64,000 nucleotides of DNA, taken from NCBI RefSeq assembly GCF_000012325.1, contig NC_003910.7, positions 868,001-932,000 on the forward strand, given 5' to 3'. This document shows, one piece after another, positions 1 through 9,424 of the stretch. Position 1 is the first letter of the stretch; the number at the start of each line of letters is the position of its first letter. Both the position numbers and the translations under genes were made by a program. The notes under the pieces are model-generated. The model was not told the DNA's origin. It was given only the letters and a program-made list of their open reading frames with translations, and did not search any database. Source of the DNA: Colwellia psychrerythraea 34H (GTDB lineage: Bacteria; Pseudomonadota; Gammaproteobacteria; Enterobacterales; Alteromonadaceae).

Positions 1-1
1 T

Positions 2-127
2 AGCCGAATTCTCAAAGAAGAAGAGGGTAATTGGGCCGCTGCTGCAAGGCGACTATCTACCGATCGCGCTAATTTAAACCGTATTGCCAAACGTTTGAAT
101 ATTAAAGTGGTGAAGTCCATTATTTAA
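2..127 (+). CDS. NorR-like sigma-54 activator, 3' end only
   Basis: The window opens inside a gene, and only the last 41 codons are present. They form a Fis-type helix-turn-helix: a NWAAAARRL helix, then RANLNRIAKRLNIK, then a stop. This is the usual C-terminal DNA-binding end of sigma-54-dependent activators, and the wording is closest to NorR (nitric-oxide-responsive). The AAA+ and GAF domains lie outside the window, so the NorR assignment rests on this helix alone. The stop overlaps the convergent small membrane gene by 4 bp. Confidence 0.6.
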   Translation, partial: SRILKEEEGNWAAAARRLSTDRANLNRIAKRLNIKVVKSII

Positions 128-423
128 GTCACTTCTTTTAGTAACCTGAAGTCTGGATGACTGACTTTGATATCACTTGTCGTTTTTAGGTAACTATTGG
201 CAGTATGTGCTCTAAACATCGTTAAGATCATACCTCGATTTAATACAGCTTCTAGTTTGCCGTCGAGAAAGATAGCGATAGCTGATAATCCGAGTGTTAT
301 TAATGGCACATAAATAATCGAGCTGACAATATCACCGTTATTATAAATATTTATTACCGTAGGTATACTCAGCATTAGTAGGGCAATGATTCGATAGAAC
401 AGCATGATTTTTGAACTAAACAT
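124..423 (-). CDS. small membrane protein, unknown function
   Basis: The product has 99 residues. Two hydrophobic segments (about residues 6-24 and 34-53) are followed by a soluble basic tail, so it is probably an inner-membrane protein with both ends on the same side. I recognise no family. It converges on the NorR-like gene with a 4-bp overlap and has no partner on its own strand within 400 bp. The hydrophobic pattern and clean start make it likely real. Confidence 0.55.
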   Translation of the reverse strand: MFSSKIMLFYRIIALLMLSIPTVINIYNNGDIVSSIIYVPLITLGLSAIAIFLDGKLEAVLNRGMILTMFRAHTANSYLKTTSDIKVSHPDFRLLKEVT

Positions 424-529
424 TATTTTATCCTTGTTTTGACCGTTTGGATAATGTTAATGCTATAGCGCAATGGTTACAAAAGGATAATATTCACTGT
501 ATAGATGAATTAAAATAACCCATAAGGTA

Positions 530-840
530 TATACCCATTACCAATCAAAGTGCAGGATTTCAGTGGGAATTAAAATGGCTTTAGGCAAGGTAAATAGTTT
601 AAGCATAGTCATTCTATGGTTTGATTATTTAACGCGGTATAAAGTCATTTGAAACCCATCGAAGAAGCGTTTGAGCAACATCACTTCGTCGTTGCTGTTA
701 CTTATAATGACGCTACATGGATGTAGCTTATTAGAGAATGCAGGAGCAATTCTCCTGAATAACCATTATTTCATCACAGCGCCTTGAATTGAAATTGCTC
801 AAGCACTCTGAAACATGCATCTTGAATGGTAACGGGTATA
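530..840. repeat. degenerate copy of the 24-bp-TIR palindromic element
   Basis: A 311-bp stretch begins TATACCC and ends GGGTATA. Its terminal inverted repeats match those of the better copies at 3607, 7786, 38729 and 44942, but with several substitutions. The inside is AT-rich and has short hairpins (for example around 718-766). It carries no coding capacity and fills most of the 424-843 gap; the remaining 424-529 shows nothing recognisable. Confidence 0.6.
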
Positions 841-843
841 AGA

Positions 844-1737
844 TTAAATGGGCTTAAGATTAGGTGACTGTGTTAACCAGTCAAGAAAGCAGTGAATATC
901 ATTTCGATTTTGATCTTCTTCACGGTATACAGCATAGAGTGACTGGTCAAAATTCGTTGATTTTTCGAACGGTAACACCAATAAATTACGTTCAATTAAC
1001 GCATGTTCAATTGGCATGATTGCCAGTGCCAACCCCAGTCCCTGCTCTGCGGCTTGTAGAGAAGCATCATAATTACCAAAGGTTAATTTATGCTGATATT
1101 GCATTTCAGGCAGCTGCATCGCTCCCGCCCAAGTACGCCAAATATTATTCATATTAGCAAGGTCGATAAGGGGAACTTGGCTAATTTGTTCAGGTGAAGT
1201 GAGTTTATGTTTTTTGGCGAACTCTGCAGAGCATACAGCATGGGCTGTAAGGTTAAGTAATTTTTTAACCACAACACCCGGCCAATCACCCTTTCCCATA
1301 CGTATAGCTAGATCACAGTCATCATAACGTAAGTCAGTTAAATTCATCCCTGTTTCAATACGAATGTCGATAGTAGGATGCTGTTGCTGAAAATCACTTA
1401 ATGTAGGGATAATGACATTACTTGCCATCGTCGTAAAAGTAGATATTTTAAGTGAAGGTGAAGAGAACTTATTACTAACAATTTTTGTGCCTTGTTCAAG
1501 CTTATTTATACCCTGCTGTACATAGTGTAAATATACTTTACCTGCAGCATTTAATGCGACACCACGACTTTTTCTCTGAAATAACTCAAAACCTAAAAAA
1601 GCTTCTAACGCTTTAATTTGATGACTTACCGCTGAGGGTGTTATAAATAATTCAGCCGCAGCCTGCTTGAAATTTTCATGGCGCGCAGCAGCTTCGAAAA
1701 TTCCAAAAAGGTGTAAAGCAGGCAACTTGTTTGACAT
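844..1737 (-). CDS. LysR-family transcriptional regulator (GcvA-like)
   Basis: This 297-residue protein has the standard LysR layout. A winged helix-turn-helix spans about residues 1-60 (FKQAAAELFITPSAVSHQIKAL), followed by a periplasmic-binding-protein-like effector domain from about 90. The HTH wording and the RKSRGVALNAAG wing resemble the GcvA/AmpR branch. The gene lies downstream of, and in the same direction as, the M20 amidohydrolase gene, 284 bp away. No divergent target gene is visible, so the regulon is unknown. Confidence 0.85.
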   Translation of the reverse strand: MSNKLPALHLFGIFEAAARHENFKQAAAELFITPSAVSHQIKALEAFLGFELFQRKSRGVALNAAGKVYLHYVQQGINKLEQGTKIVSNKFSSPSLKISTFTTMASNVIIPTLSDFQQQHPTIDIRIETGMNLTDLRYDDCDLAIRMGKGDWPGVVVKKLLNLTAHAVCSAEFAKKHKLTSPEQISQVPLIDLANMNNIWRTWAGAMQLPEMQYQHKLTFGNYDASLQAAEQGLGLALAIMPIEHALIERNLLVLPFEKSTNFDQSLYAVYREEDQNRNDIHCFLDWLTQSPNLKPI

Positions 1738-1934
1738 GATTGTATTAACTTGCAGTGAGGTAACGATAACAACAATGATAAGTGATCATTTGTATAATTA
1801 ATAGGTGAATAAAATTAATCATTACCTTTGTACTTTACTGTAATCAAAACTATTATTTTACAGGGATTAAGTAGGGATAGTTTAGGGTATTACTTTTTAT
1901 TTTGAAGAACACCCTTGATTTTTATCACTTTTCC

Positions 1935-1964
1935 GGTCAGTAGAAAATTTTTTTGCTACTGACC
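1935..1964. other. hairpin downstream of the amidohydrolase gene
   Basis: A perfect 9-bp inverted repeat (GGTCAGTAG / CTACTGACC) surrounds a 12-nt loop. It lies 58 bp past the stop of the M20 gene. The A/T run is inside the loop rather than after the stem, so it is not a textbook intrinsic terminator. Confidence 0.4.
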
Positions 1965-2021
1965 TCAAATACTCGATTTTTATGACGGGATGATAGAATT
2001 AGTTCAATTTAGGTTGTGAAT

Positions 2022-3338
2022 TTACTTTGCCAATATGGTTAACACGGCGCTGTTCATCGCTTGTGTTGCGGTAGCAATGACTTTTTCAGCATCAGGCGCC
2101 CAAAATGGGCTATGCAATGAAGGTAAGCCTTCACCTGTTTCTTGGGCTGATTGCCATTTATCATGTGGCACACCACCAACCCAAAATATCATACTTTTAA
2201 TGCTAGTATCTGCACGATAGTAACGGCCAAAATCTTCACCTGCCATTACCGCAGGCACTTCAATCACGCGATCTTTACCAAGTTCAGTGACAAATAAGCT
2301 AGCCATTTTTTTGGTAAATTCAGGTTCGTTATAAGTGGCTGGGGTAAATTCATCTTTGACGGTAACTACCGGTAGTAATTTTTCAGGTAAACCCATAGCG
2401 ATACCTTCACCTTTGGCTATTCTAGCAATACCATCGAGTAAGGTTTGACGCGTTTCATCTGAGTAACTGCGCACGGTTAATAACAATAACGCCTGATCAG
2501 AAATGATATTGTGTTTCGTACCTGATTGAAAACTGCCGACAGTGACGACAGCAGGGTCTTGAGGATCTAATTCTCGACTAACTAATGTTTGCAAGGCACC
2601 AACAATGCGTGCGCCCAATACAATAGGATCTTTAGTTGCGTGTGGGTAGGCACCATGACCACCAACGCCTTTAACAAGGATATTTACGCTATCAACATTA
2701 GCAAAAGTATAACCAGGAGTATAACCAATTACGCCCGCCTTTAAGCTGGCAGAATTATGAAAAGCTAAGGCATAATCAGGTTTTGGGAAACGTTTATATA
2801 AGCCGTCCGCTATCATGTCTTTTGCACCACGACCACGTTCTTCAGCAGGTTGTAATATCATCACTAAAGTACCTGACCAATTTGCTTTATTTTCACTGAG
2901 TAACTTTGCGACACCAACCCAGCTACTCATATGGGTATCATGTGCGCAAGCATGCATTACATGGGCTTGTTGGCCTTCTTCAGTCGTGGTGGTGACCTTG
3001 GAAGCAAATGCTAATCCGGTTTGCTCTTTTACGGGCAAGGCATCCATATCAGCACGAATCAATACTGTTGGGCCTTTACCGTTTTTTAATACCGCAACAA
3101 CACCTGTGCCACCTACTTTTTCAGTGACTTCAAAACCTAATTCTCGGGCTGTTTTAGCTAACTTTTTAGCGGTGTTAAATTCTACGCTAGAGAGTTCAGG
3201 TGTTTGGTGCAAATCTTTATATATCGCCATCAACTCAGGCATAGCCGCTTTAACTAATTTTGTATTATCCTGTGCAGCATAGGTTAATGTGCTGCTAGCG
3301 AGGCATAAAATAGAGGTTATAAATACTATAGTTTTCAT
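2022..3338 (-). CDS. secreted M20-family amidohydrolase/peptidase
   Basis: The product has 438 residues and an N-terminal Sec signal (basic start, hydrophobic core, cleavage near TYA-AQ at about residue 22), so it is probably periplasmic. The M20D-type metal site is visible: an RADMDALP block, HACAHDTHM with the metal-bridging Cys/His/Asp, and PAEERGRGA with the Glu pair. M20D enzymes hydrolyse N-acyl amino acids, hippurate-like amides or small peptides; the substrate here cannot be read from sequence. Length and motif order are normal for the family. Confidence 0.88.
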   Translation of the reverse strand: MKTIVFITSILCLASSTLTYAAQDNTKLVKAAMPELMAIYKDLHQTPELSSVEFNTAKKLAKTARELGFEVTEKVGGTGVVAVLKNGKGPTVLIRADMDALPVKEQTGLAFASKVTTTTEEGQQAHVMHACAHDTHMSSWVGVAKLLSENKANWSGTLVMILQPAEERGRGAKDMIADGLYKRFPKPDYALAFHNSASLKAGVIGYTPGYTFANVDSVNILVKGVGGHGAYPHATKDPIVLGARIVGALQTLVSRELDPQDPAVVTVGSFQSGTKHNIISDQALLLLTVRSYSDETRQTLLDGIARIAKGEGIAMGLPEKLLPVVTVKDEFTPATYNEPEFTKKMASLFVTELGKDRVIEVPAVMAGEDFGRYYRADTSIKSMIFWVGGVPHDKWQSAQETGEGLPSLHSPFWAPDAEKVIATATQAMNSAVLTILAK

Positions 3339-3373
3339 TGTATTACTCGATTGACGATTGAAAAACTATCTTA

Positions 3374-3533
3374 TACCAATCAGACTAACTAAGTGATCTT
3401 TTTAAATGGTCTAAATATCCAATAACATCGTTGCTTTCAATCCCAATAGCCAGCTATTGCTCAATCAGGCGCCTTGTTCTTGAAAATTTATCCTCATTAA
3501 AATTTGAACCATTAATTAATCTGATGGGTATTA
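3374..3533. repeat. short inverted-terminus repeat (ATACCAATC type)
   Basis: A 160-bp AT-rich stretch begins ATACCAATCAGA and ends TCTGATGGGTAT, giving inverted ends of about 12 bp. Fragments resembling its left half recur near 9067 (ATACCAATCTCACTAACT) and 49880. There is no coding capacity. It looks like a second small palindromic repeat family. Confidence 0.5.
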
Positions 3534-3606
3534 GCTTAATGGGCTAAGGGGTTCAAATAGGATTATTACGAAATTTCTGGCTGTATCTGTAAGTAAACCT
3601 AAGCTA

Positions 3607-3871
3607 TATACCCGCTCCACTTGAAGATGCAGATTTCAGCAAGTCGAGAAAGGGTTAGCTACCAGGCATTGATTGAAGAGAATAGTTATTCTCTTGTCGA
3701 AGTCCATAACGCCGGAGATGACCCTTTATCGGCTTGCCCGTAGGGAGCTAAGCTAGAAAACTAGTCCTGCGTTGCACTACTTGATAAGGGAATACCATTA
3801 TCATCTTATCGCGCCTTGATCTGATTTCCTCGCTTAACTCTGAAACTGCATCCTCAAGTGGAACGGGTATA
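3607..3871. repeat. 24-bp-TIR palindromic element, copy A1
   Basis: This 265-bp element is bounded by inverted repeats: left end TATACCCGCTCCACTTGAAG, right end its complement with 2 mismatches. It contains no open reading frame of note. It ends 2 bp from the pqqF stop codon, so it lies in the pqq transcript's 3' region. Its size, termini and dispersed copies fit a MITE-like or REP-like element. Confidence 0.75.
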
Positions 3872-3873
3872 AA

Positions 3874-5607
3874 CTAAGTATCGCTAGTGAGTAGATTATG
3901 TGAAATAAACTCAGCAACTGAGTCAGTGGTAACATTTTTAAGCTCAATATTGTTAAGTTTAGATTTTGCTAAGGGTAAAGCTGCGGCAATAAATGATAGA
4001 TCTTTACACAAGATCATAAGGGACTCTATTATGACTGTTAATCTAAAGTAGGGCGCTACATCAAAGGCGCTATAAAAGACGAGATGATGACTTTCCATGA
4101 CATATTGACTGGCTATAGCATAACAATGACCTTGAGTACGTGAAGCAAGAAAGGTCGGGTATGCGTTGATAATAAAACTAGTTAATAACGCTAAACCTTG
4201 TTCTTTCTCTTTAATGTTAATGACTATGAGGCTGTGGTCTGTATCAAAAACCTCAGCTATTCTTTTTCGATGCAGTTCTTGGTGTTGGCCTTGGTCTTGC
4301 TGCTGTATTAATAGCTGTTGAGCTCGCAATAATAAAGATGAAAAAAGTGTTGGTAAAGCACGGTGTTTATATTCACTTTGCTGATATTCATTCTCACTTA
4401 AATGTTCTGACAACGGTCTTAATAACAGGTTTGCAACAGGCAATAACGCTGTGGGTATTTTTGTTTGTTGTTGCTTTATCTGTGCTTGCAGTTGCTGTTT
4501 TTGCAGCGGATAAGCCGTGCCTCTGCCTACAATGAATGTTGCATGTTCTGTTAAGCTCTGTGGCGGTTTTTTAGTTAAGTTTTTAGCTATGCTTTTAGTT
4601 AAGTTAGTCTCTAAGTCTCGCACGAGAGTTTGATAGTAATTAAATAAGCGAATAATCTCAGGTGAAAACTTATGAAGTTGTTTATCCTCTTCAACGCTCT
4701 TACCTTCAGGATGTTTTAAAATAAAGCTTATCAATACTTTAGATAAAACTGTTTCTGAGACATTTATAGGCGCAATAATATCGAGTGCAAACTGTTGGTT
4801 ATTGTTTAGGTTGTATTGTGGTGAAATTAGCTGGGCGTCAAAGCTTTTAATTAAGTGATTTAAGTTTTTATGATTTGTTGAGAAATAGGCATAAAACTCA
4901 TAATGAATATACCACCGAACTAACTGCCTATTGTTACAAAAATCAGCTTTAGGTAGGACTTTAGGGCAATACGGTGTCCTGTTCTTGGTTGTATCATCAA
5001 TGGATTCAAGTAGAGAAGCGACTAACGTTGGTTCAATATTTCCAGTAACCAAGTGCATCTTTTGTGCTTGGTAATATTGAGCATGATACCGTGTGATATC
5101 GGTCTTGGTTAACTGCGAGAGCAGTTCAATATCACCACCGTATTGATAGCATCGTTGAGCCGAAGTATCACTACGCGCAATGACACTTTGTTGGTCATCT
5201 TGTTGAGGAGTTAATTCACGGTTAATCACACCGTAAAAATCGTCGTGGTAAATTTCCTGTGCTAAATCTTGTGCTTCGAATATAGGTGCTAATAGACCAT
5301 TTAGTAAATAATTTAAGCCCAATAAACAGGCTTTCTGGCACTGACTGTGACAATGATAGTAGGTGACATTATAGTGGGTGGAGGCGTTAATGGATAAATC
5401 GGTCAGTGCCGTAAGCTGAAATAAAGATTCAGGATGATTAAATGCCGCACTTCGACGAAAGATCAAATGTTCAACGGCGTGGCTAACACCACTGTCGTCT
5501 AGCGCAGGTGTGTTAACCACAATTAATGCACTAAAACCTTGCTCGTCATTAATATTATGATGTTGTAACCCGTTAGGGTGACGCTTAATTTGACTGGAAG
5601 GGGTCAT
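3874..5607 (-). CDS. pqqF: PqqF-like M16 zinc protease, short form
   Basis: The last gene of the PQQ cluster encodes 577 residues. The inverted zinc-protease motif HxxEH (HAVEH) is at residues 43-47, and a downstream Glu near residue 131 can complete the site. PqqF is the M16 protease thought to help release the Glu-Tyr-derived intermediate from PqqA. Known PqqF proteins are usually about 750-850 residues, so this one lacks roughly a quarter, apparently from the C-terminal half. Its start overlaps the pqqE stop by 4 bp, indicating translational coupling. The function is inferred mainly from context plus the zinc motif. Confidence 0.8.
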   Translation of the reverse strand: MTPSSQIKRHPNGLQHHNINDEQGFSALIVVNTPALDDSGVSHAVEHLIFRRSAAFNHPESLFQLTALTDLSINASTHYNVTYYHCHSQCQKACLLGLNYLLNGLLAPIFEAQDLAQEIYHDDFYGVINRELTPQQDDQQSVIARSDTSAQRCYQYGGDIELLSQLTKTDITRYHAQYYQAQKMHLVTGNIEPTLVASLLESIDDTTKNRTPYCPKVLPKADFCNNRQLVRWYIHYEFYAYFSTNHKNLNHLIKSFDAQLISPQYNLNNNQQFALDIIAPINVSETVLSKVLISFILKHPEGKSVEEDKQLHKFSPEIIRLFNYYQTLVRDLETNLTKSIAKNLTKKPPQSLTEHATFIVGRGTAYPLQKQQLQAQIKQQQTKIPTALLPVANLLLRPLSEHLSENEYQQSEYKHRALPTLFSSLLLRAQQLLIQQQDQGQHQELHRKRIAEVFDTDHSLIVINIKEKEQGLALLTSFIINAYPTFLASRTQGHCYAIASQYVMESHHLVFYSAFDVAPYFRLTVIIESLMILCKDLSFIAAALPLAKSKLNNIELKNVTTDSVAEFISHNLLTSDT

Positions 5608-6740
5608 AGTTTTATTTGAACAATATCAGCATCTTTAATGCTGCGCTTATTTACCCTTTCTAATAGCGGATTTTTTGGGTGTTTTGCTCGTTCAATAGCT
5701 TCTTGAATTAAATGATGATCGGGCGATTTACTGCACACAGGATCTGTTTTATCCATATCGCCTGTCATCATAAAGGCTTGGCATCGACAACCGCCAAAAT
5801 CTTTCTCTTTTTCATCACAACTTTGACAAGGTTGAGGCATCCAGCTATCACCACGAAAACGATTAAAAGAGAAGTCTTGCTGCCAAATATCGCTGATAGA
5901 TTTATCTTTTACATTAGGAAACTTTAGTGGCAACATTTTTGCGCTATGACATGGCAGCGCACTACCATCTGGCGCTATGGTTAAGAAGGTACTGCCCCAT
6001 CCATTCATACACGCCTTAGGACGAACTTCAAAATAATCAGGTGTCACAAAAATAAATTGTGGCCCTTTACCTTGTTGCTTATCACGGAACTCATTGACGA
6101 TTTTTTCTGCGTCTATTAGTTGTTGCTGTGAAGGTAATAAATGATCTCGATTATCATACGCCCAGCCATAATATTGCGCTGTAGCAAGCTCAACATAATC
6201 GGCATTTAATTGGCAACTTAAGCGCATGATATCTTCAACTTGGCTAATATTTTGTTTTGAAATAACAAAATTTAATACCATTGGATAACCCTGTGCTTTA
6301 ACCGACTGCGCCATTTTAAATTTTTGTTCAAAGGCGTTACCGCGTCCTGCGATAATATCGTTCATTTCAGGATCTGCACCTTGAAAACTAATTTGAATAT
6401 GATCTAAGCCCGCTACTTTTAACTTGGCAATACGTTTTTCGGTTAAACCAATGCCCGAAGTAATCAAGTTAGTGTAAAAACCCAATTCTCTTGAGTGCTT
6501 AACCATCTGTTCTAAGTCTTTGCGCAATAAAGGTTCGCCACCTGAAAAACCCAGTTGTACCGCGCCCATAGCACGTGCTTGTGTTAATACATCAAGCCAC
6601 TGCTCAGTATTGAGCTCATCTTTTGTATCACCAAGCTCTGTTGGATTAGAGCAATAAGGACAATGCAAAGGACAATCGTAAGTGAGCTCAGCCAACAACC
6701 ATAGTGGAGGACCAACTTTTACTTGGGATTGATTATTCAT
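5604..6740 (-). CDS. pqqE: PqqE, radical SAM PqqA cross-linking enzyme
   Basis: PqqE joins Glu and Tyr side chains of PqqA, the first committed step of PQQ synthesis. With the start chosen here it has 378 residues. The radical SAM cluster CxxxCxxC is at residues 23-30. A C-terminal SPASM-type set of cysteines (CMNGWG, LPCHS, CQSCDE, GGCRC, PVCSK) provides sites for auxiliary clusters. An in-frame ATG 30 bp upstream (6770) exists, but 6740 matches the short N terminus usual before [11 protein letters not shown] and overlaps pqqD by only 8 bp. Confidence 0.95.
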   Translation of the reverse strand: MNNQSQVKVGPPLWLLAELTYDCPLHCPYCSNPTELGDTKDELNTEQWLDVLTQARAMGAVQLGFSGGEPLLRKDLEQMVKHSRELGFYTNLITSGIGLTEKRIAKLKVAGLDHIQISFQGADPEMNDIIAGRGNAFEQKFKMAQSVKAQGYPMVLNFVISKQNISQVEDIMRLSCQLNADYVELATAQYYGWAYDNRDHLLPSQQQLIDAEKIVNEFRDKQQGKGPQFIFVTPDYFEVRPKACMNGWGSTFLTIAPDGSALPCHSAKMLPLKFPNVKDKSISDIWQQDFSFNRFRGDSWMPQPCQSCDEKEKDFGGCRCQAFMMTGDMDKTDPVCSKSPDHHLIQEAIERAKHPKNPLLERVNKRSIKDADIVQIKL

Positions 6741-7005
6741 AATAAAGCCATTTTTTATCATAGGCGGCAATTAAAAACTCATGCACATCGTCAGTTAAAT
6801 CACCAGCATCAGGAAATTTTTTATTTAACATGTTGATGATGTCAGAAACTTTGTTTATACCATCAACCAGTTGCATGATTTCTCCAGCACTACCATTAAG
6901 TTTAACCATACCTTCAGGAAATAATAGTACATAACAATCTTGCGCTTGTTCCCATTGCAGTCGGAACATAGCGTTTAAACTTGGCGGCACGGACTGATTT
7001 ATCAT
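6733..7005 (-). CDS. pqqD: PqqD, PqqA chaperone
   Basis: This 90-residue protein has a typical PqqD fold sequence: the [12 protein letters not shown] strand pair, then [10 protein letters not shown] and a helical C-terminal part. PqqD binds the PqqA peptide and presents it to PqqE; it is a RiPP recognition element. The gene overlaps pqqC by 4 bp and pqqE by 8 bp, consistent with coupled translation in the pqqC-D-E-F block. Confidence 0.95.
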   Translation of the reverse strand: MINQSVPPSLNAMFRLQWEQAQDCYVLLFPEGMVKLNGSAGEIMQLVDGINKVSDIINMLNKKFPDAGDLTDDVHEFLIAAYDKKWLYYE

Positions 7006-7757
7006 TTAAAAATTCTCTTATGGTAATTTGGCTCAGCTATTAAACCTTGGTAAGGCGCTCGGTCCTGTTGATATGCTAAGGTCATAGCATCAAGCATACT
7101 CCACAAAATATCTAATTTAAATTGGAGAATATTTAATGCCTCGTCTTGTGCTTGACGAGTAGTAAAGTGATCTAAGGTGATTTGTAGGCCATGATTAACA
7201 TCGCGTCTTGCTTGAGATAAGCGCATTTGAAAATACTGTAAGCCTTGTGTTTCAATCCAAGGATAATTTATAGGCCAACTGTCTAGCCTGCTTTGATGTA
7301 TTTGAGGGGCAAACATTTCCGTCAGTGACGAACATGCAGCTTGCTGCCAGTTAGCACGGCGAGCAAAGTTTACATAGGCATCTACGGCGAATCGCACCCC
7401 AGGTAAAACAAATTTCTCATCCAGTAAGTCTTGTCTATCTAATCCTACCGCTTGGCCCAATTGTAACCAGGCTTCAATACCACCTAAGGTTTTGTCTTCT
7501 ACACTGCCATCGTGATCTAATATGCGTTGGATCCATAGACGACGAGTTTCCATATCATGACAATTAGCTAATATGGCGGCATCTTTAATAGGAATATTTA
7601 CTTGGTAATAAAAACGGTTTGCCACCCAACCCTGAATTTGCTCAACACTACATTCACCTTGGTGCATGGCAATATGAAATGGGTGATGAATATGGTAAAG
7701 CTGCCCTTTAGCGCGGAGCATTTCTTCAAACTGCTCTCTTGTCCATGGTTGTTGCAT
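7002..7757 (-). CDS. pqqC: PqqC, pyrroloquinoline-quinone synthase
   Basis: PqqC is the cofactor-free oxidase that performs the last ring closure and eight-electron oxidation giving PQQ. The 251-residue product is full length. It has the family's N-terminal block ([11 protein letters not shown]), the [14 protein letters not shown] helix, and the later His/Tyr/Arg-rich active-site helices. It is separated from pqqB by 330 bp containing a repeat element, and it overlaps pqqD by 4 bp. Confidence 0.96.
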   Translation of the reverse strand: MQQPWTREQFEEMLRAKGQLYHIHHPFHIAMHQGECSVEQIQGWVANRFYYQVNIPIKDAAILANCHDMETRRLWIQRILDHDGSVEDKTLGGIEAWLQLGQAVGLDRQDLLDEKFVLPGVRFAVDAYVNFARRANWQQAACSSLTEMFAPQIHQSRLDSWPINYPWIETQGLQYFQMRLSQARRDVNHGLQITLDHFTTRQAQDEALNILQFKLDILWSMLDAMTLAYQQDRAPYQGLIAEPNYHKRIFK

Positions 7758-7785
7758 AAATAAAGCGCCTCTTAGTATTAAGTGT

Positions 7786-8052
7786 TATACCCGCTCCACT
7801 TGAAGATGCGAGTTTCAGGGTGCCTGAGCGATTCATGATCAAGGCGCCTCTTTTTATTAAGGGTTGTTCCCTTAAAAATAGATGCAACGAAGCGCATGAT
7901 TTGCTCAGACATCCCCAAAGGGCTGTTTTAGAAACGCTTTATGCTACGTTATTGATTTTGAGAAGGGAACAACCATTCTCTTCAATCAATGCCTTGCCTA
8001 AAGGCGTTTCTAATTCCAGCTGAATCCTGCATCTTCAAGTGGAACGGGTATA
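7786..8052. repeat. 24-bp-TIR palindromic element, copy A2, inside the pqq operon
   Basis: This 267-bp copy has near-perfect inverted termini (TATACCCG...CGGGTATA) and internal inverted blocks such as AAGGCGTTTCTAATTCCAGC near the right end. It occupies nearly all of the pqqB-pqqC spacer, so pqqC-F transcription must read through it, start inside it or start just after it. Internal blocks match copies A3 and A4 closely. Confidence 0.8.
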
Positions 8053-8087
8053 TATCAATTGCATTTATTATCAGATCATTAAAGCAA

Positions 8088-9005
8088 TTATATTGTTATT
8101 TCCATGCCATCTACGGCTATTTCAACACCATTGTCCAACACAAATTGATGTTGTGCTGATTCTTCATTGAGAATAGGGTTGGTGTTATTAATATGGATTA
8201 AAATCTTTCGATCGATATCAAATTTATTGAGTAATGCGACAGTGCCAAAATCACCATTTACTGGCATATGGCCCATTTGGGATCCAAGTTTAGTACCAAC
8301 GCCTTGTGCGATCATTTCATCGTCAAGCCAGAGTGTGCCATCGATTAATACGCAGCTAGCATCTGCCAATATCTCTTCAACTTCAGGTGTGCTTTCTACG
8401 ATGCCCGGTAAATAAAAAAGGTATTTCCCACTCGTTTTATCAACAATTTTGAGGCCGATATTGTTACCAGCAACGACTTTGTCACGGTATTTAGAATAAG
8501 GAGGAGCATTCGACTCTATAGTCACGGGAACGAACTCGATATCTGCAACACCTTCAACACTAAAAGCATCACTCTGCTGATAACCAATAGGTTTAAATGA
8601 TAGACCGCCGTGCCAGTGTTCAAGCATGTTAAATAACGGATATGCAGAAGTTAAATCTTCATAAACAACATGAGAACAATAAACATCAAGGGGTAAGCCT
8701 TCACGTAAGGTAATTAAGCCTGTGGTGTGATCAATTTGGCTATCGGTTAGAATGGCGCCACGAATATTAGTACCCCGTGCACCTTGCTCAGGCCATAATT
8801 GTGGGGATTGATTTATTTGCTGACGAATATCGGGTGAAGCATTAATGAGTGCCCAATTTTTACCGTCAGGACTGACAGCGATAGAAGACTGTGTACGCGG
8901 TGTAGCTTTTATGGTTCCGGCTCGTAATCCTTTACAATTAGCACAATGACAGTTCCACTGTGGAAAACCACCACCAGCAGCCGAACCAAGAATTAAAATT
9001 TGCAT
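8088..9005 (-). CDS. pqqB: PqqB, metallo-beta-lactamase-fold PQQ protein
   Basis: The product has 305 residues and starts MQILILGSAAGGGFPQWNCH, the PqqB signature, with the CHCANCKG cysteine cluster. The MBL-fold metal region differs from classical HxHxDH enzymes, as is known for PqqB. It is proposed to hydroxylate the Tyr-derived part of the intermediate or to aid PQQ export. It is the second gene of the cluster, 238 bp after pqqA. Confidence 0.95.
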   Translation of the reverse strand: MQILILGSAAGGGFPQWNCHCANCKGLRAGTIKATPRTQSSIAVSPDGKNWALINASPDIRQQINQSPQLWPEQGARGTNIRGAILTDSQIDHTTGLITLREGLPLDVYCSHVVYEDLTSAYPLFNMLEHWHGGLSFKPIGYQQSDAFSVEGVADIEFVPVTIESNAPPYSKYRDKVVAGNNIGLKIVDKTSGKYLFYLPGIVESTPEVEEILADASCVLIDGTLWLDDEMIAQGVGTKLGSQMGHMPVNGDFGTVALLNKFDIDRKILIHINNTNPILNEESAQHQFVLDNGVEIAVDGMEITI

Positions 9006-9243
9006 AAATTCCTTAAAAAACTATGAGAAATACCCTCAGAGGGAGAAGTTACCGAGGGTAATCGCATACCAATCTCACTAACTATTTGATCATTTCTACT
9101 GGTTAAAATAACCAACTACTTCATTATTTATTTAATAATTAGAAGAACTAGTTATTAAAATAAATGCCTTGTATTTAGCTATTTTTACTGCGTATAAAGT
9201 AGATAAACTAGTCAATGAAACTGGTATCATTTCTCAAAAGGCA

Positions 9244-9315
9244 TTATCTGTTGCTGATATAAAGTGTTACTTCAAAACCTAAACGCATTTCTTCAAACTT
9301 TGGTTTAGTCCACAT
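9244..9315 (-). CDS. pqqA: PqqA, PQQ precursor peptide
   Basis: A 23-residue ORF, M-W-T-K-P-K-F-E-E-M-R-L-G-F-E-V-T-L-Y-I-S-N-R, matches the PqqA pattern exactly. It has the W-K-P start, the RLGFEVTLY core and the two residues that become PQQ, Glu15 and Tyr19, in ExxxY spacing. A GAGG ribosome-binding site lies 7-8 bp before the ATG at 9315. It heads the pqqA-B-C-D-E-F set on the same strand. PqqA is the ribosomally made substrate of PqqE, so the pathway is complete here. Confidence 0.95.
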   Translation of the reverse strand: MWTKPKFEEMRLGFEVTLYISNR

Positions 9316-9424
9316 AGTCAATCCTCATTATTGTAAGTTAGTTGCTAGATCAATATAGATCGGCAGCCACTTGAAAGAAATCATACTTTAGAACGAACAT
9401 TCTTAATATATAGGAGGGTTTTTG

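Noticed and set aside
2815..3282. 155-codon plus-strand ORF
   Set aside because: Antisense shadow of the M20 amidohydrolase, which has clear motifs on the other strand.
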